A stretch of DNA of 5,520 nucleotides. It comes from Lachnospiraceae bacterium. GTDB taxonomy: Bacteria; Bacillota; Clostridia; Lachnospirales; Lachnospiraceae. Below are positions 5,308-5,520 of the stretch, piece after piece; position 1 is the first letter of the stretch; each line of letters opens with the position of its first letter. The position numbers and the translations under genes were made by a program. The notes beneath the pieces are model-generated. The model was not told where the DNA came from. It made no database searches and saw only the letters and a program-made list of their open reading frames with translations. Location: the NCBI GenBank assembly GCA_021199405.1, contig JAJQID010000256.1, positions 1 through 5,520 on the forward strand, given 5' to 3'.

Positions 5308-5399
5308 CCTCTTTTCGTAAAAATATTTTATTTTTTGTAAATTTTTTTGTAAATAAACTTTTACAGATACTTCATCCTGAATTATTCATGACAGCTTAA

Positions 5400-5516
5400 T
5401 ATCATGTTGTTGGGGTCAAAAGTATTTGCCCCATATGATACCCCGGATTTCTTCGCACTTTGCGCTCCCGAAATCCTCAAAACATTCGAAATCCGCTCAT
5501 TTTTCTTCGAAAAATG
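5400..5516. other. Folded non-coding block of three consecutive hairpins
   Basis: No convincing gene lies in 5175-5520. Its outer part is densely folded. Hairpin 1: outer arms TATCAT (5400-5405) and ATGATA (5435-5440) enclose GGGG-T-CAAA (5412-5420) pairing with TTTGCCCC (5425-5432) around loop AGTA. Hairpin 2: GGATTTC (5445-5451) pairs with GAAATCC (5470-5476), with an inner CGCA-ctt-TGCG. Hairpin 3: CATTTTTC (5498-5505) pairs with GAAAAATG (5509-5516). CGAAATCC recurs at 5487-5494, offering hairpin 2 an alternative 3' arm. None is followed by a clear T-run on either strand. It may be a dispersed repeat or part of a structured RNA that continues past the window edge. Confidence 0.6.
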
Positions 5517-5520
5517 GCTA

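Noticed and set aside
5498..5516. 8-bp hairpin at the window edge as an intrinsic terminator
   Set aside because: The T-run is part of the stem itself and no T-tract follows the stem on either strand within the window.
1..5520. CRISPR array, insertion sequence, phage gene or attachment site
   Set aside because: No array of regularly spaced repeats, transposase, integrase or terminal inverted repeats are visible; all genes are chromosomal core or envelope-regulation types.

Overview
The window looks like an ordinary chromosomal stretch from a low-to-mid GC Firmicute, most likely a Lachnospiraceae-type Clostridia. The reasons are the sequence style of the PNPase and S15, the rpsO-pnp gene order, strong AGGAGG-type ribosome binding sites, a class II tRNA-Ser without an encoded CCA, and a secreted SH3b/NlpC-P60 hydrolase. 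The taxonomic call is inference from protein style; no search was possible. Every gene I can support lies on the minus strand, so the window reads from high to low coordinates.

Layout in transcription order. (1) 5520-5175 is non-coding for 346 bases. Its far end (about 5400-5516) is densely folded into three successive hairpins. It is followed by an AT-rich stretch and then a near-perfect vegetative promoter (TTGACA-N17-TACAAT). (2) 5174-4152 encodes an exported two-SH3b plus NlpC/P60 peptidoglycan hydrolase. (3) Only 12 nt after its stop comes the promoter of the rpsO-pnp unit, which has a leader with a stem-loop: ribosomal protein S15 (4021-3755), a strong intergenic hairpin, then polynucleotide phosphorylase (3665-1575), ending in a processing-type hairpin and a GC-rich intrinsic terminator. 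(4) A 15-bp tandem repeat, a promoter, tRNA-Ser(CGA) at 1341-1255, and its own terminator. (5) An ECF-type promoter (TGAAAC-N16-CGTC) drives a sigma-70 family/ECF-like sigma factor (1076-507). This overlaps by 8 nt a single-pass membrane protein (514 to beyond position 1) that is very probably its cognate anti-sigma factor.

How the parts fit together. rpsO-pnp is the conserved translation/RNA-decay pair. The sigma/membrane-protein pair forms a typical signal-transduction module: the membrane partner would hold the sigma factor, and the released sigma would activate its own promoter. The promoter element has the form recognised by Bacillus SigM/SigW-type ECF factors, which usually respond to cell-envelope stress. 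The neighbouring hydrolase is also an envelope gene, but it has a housekeeping-type promoter, so I see no direct regulatory link between the two.

Nothing in the window is a clear new biological system. The points most worth a second look are the self-recognition-type ECF promoter with its unclassified membrane partner, the folded intergenic block at 5400-5516, and the regulatory RNA structures around rpsO-pnp.
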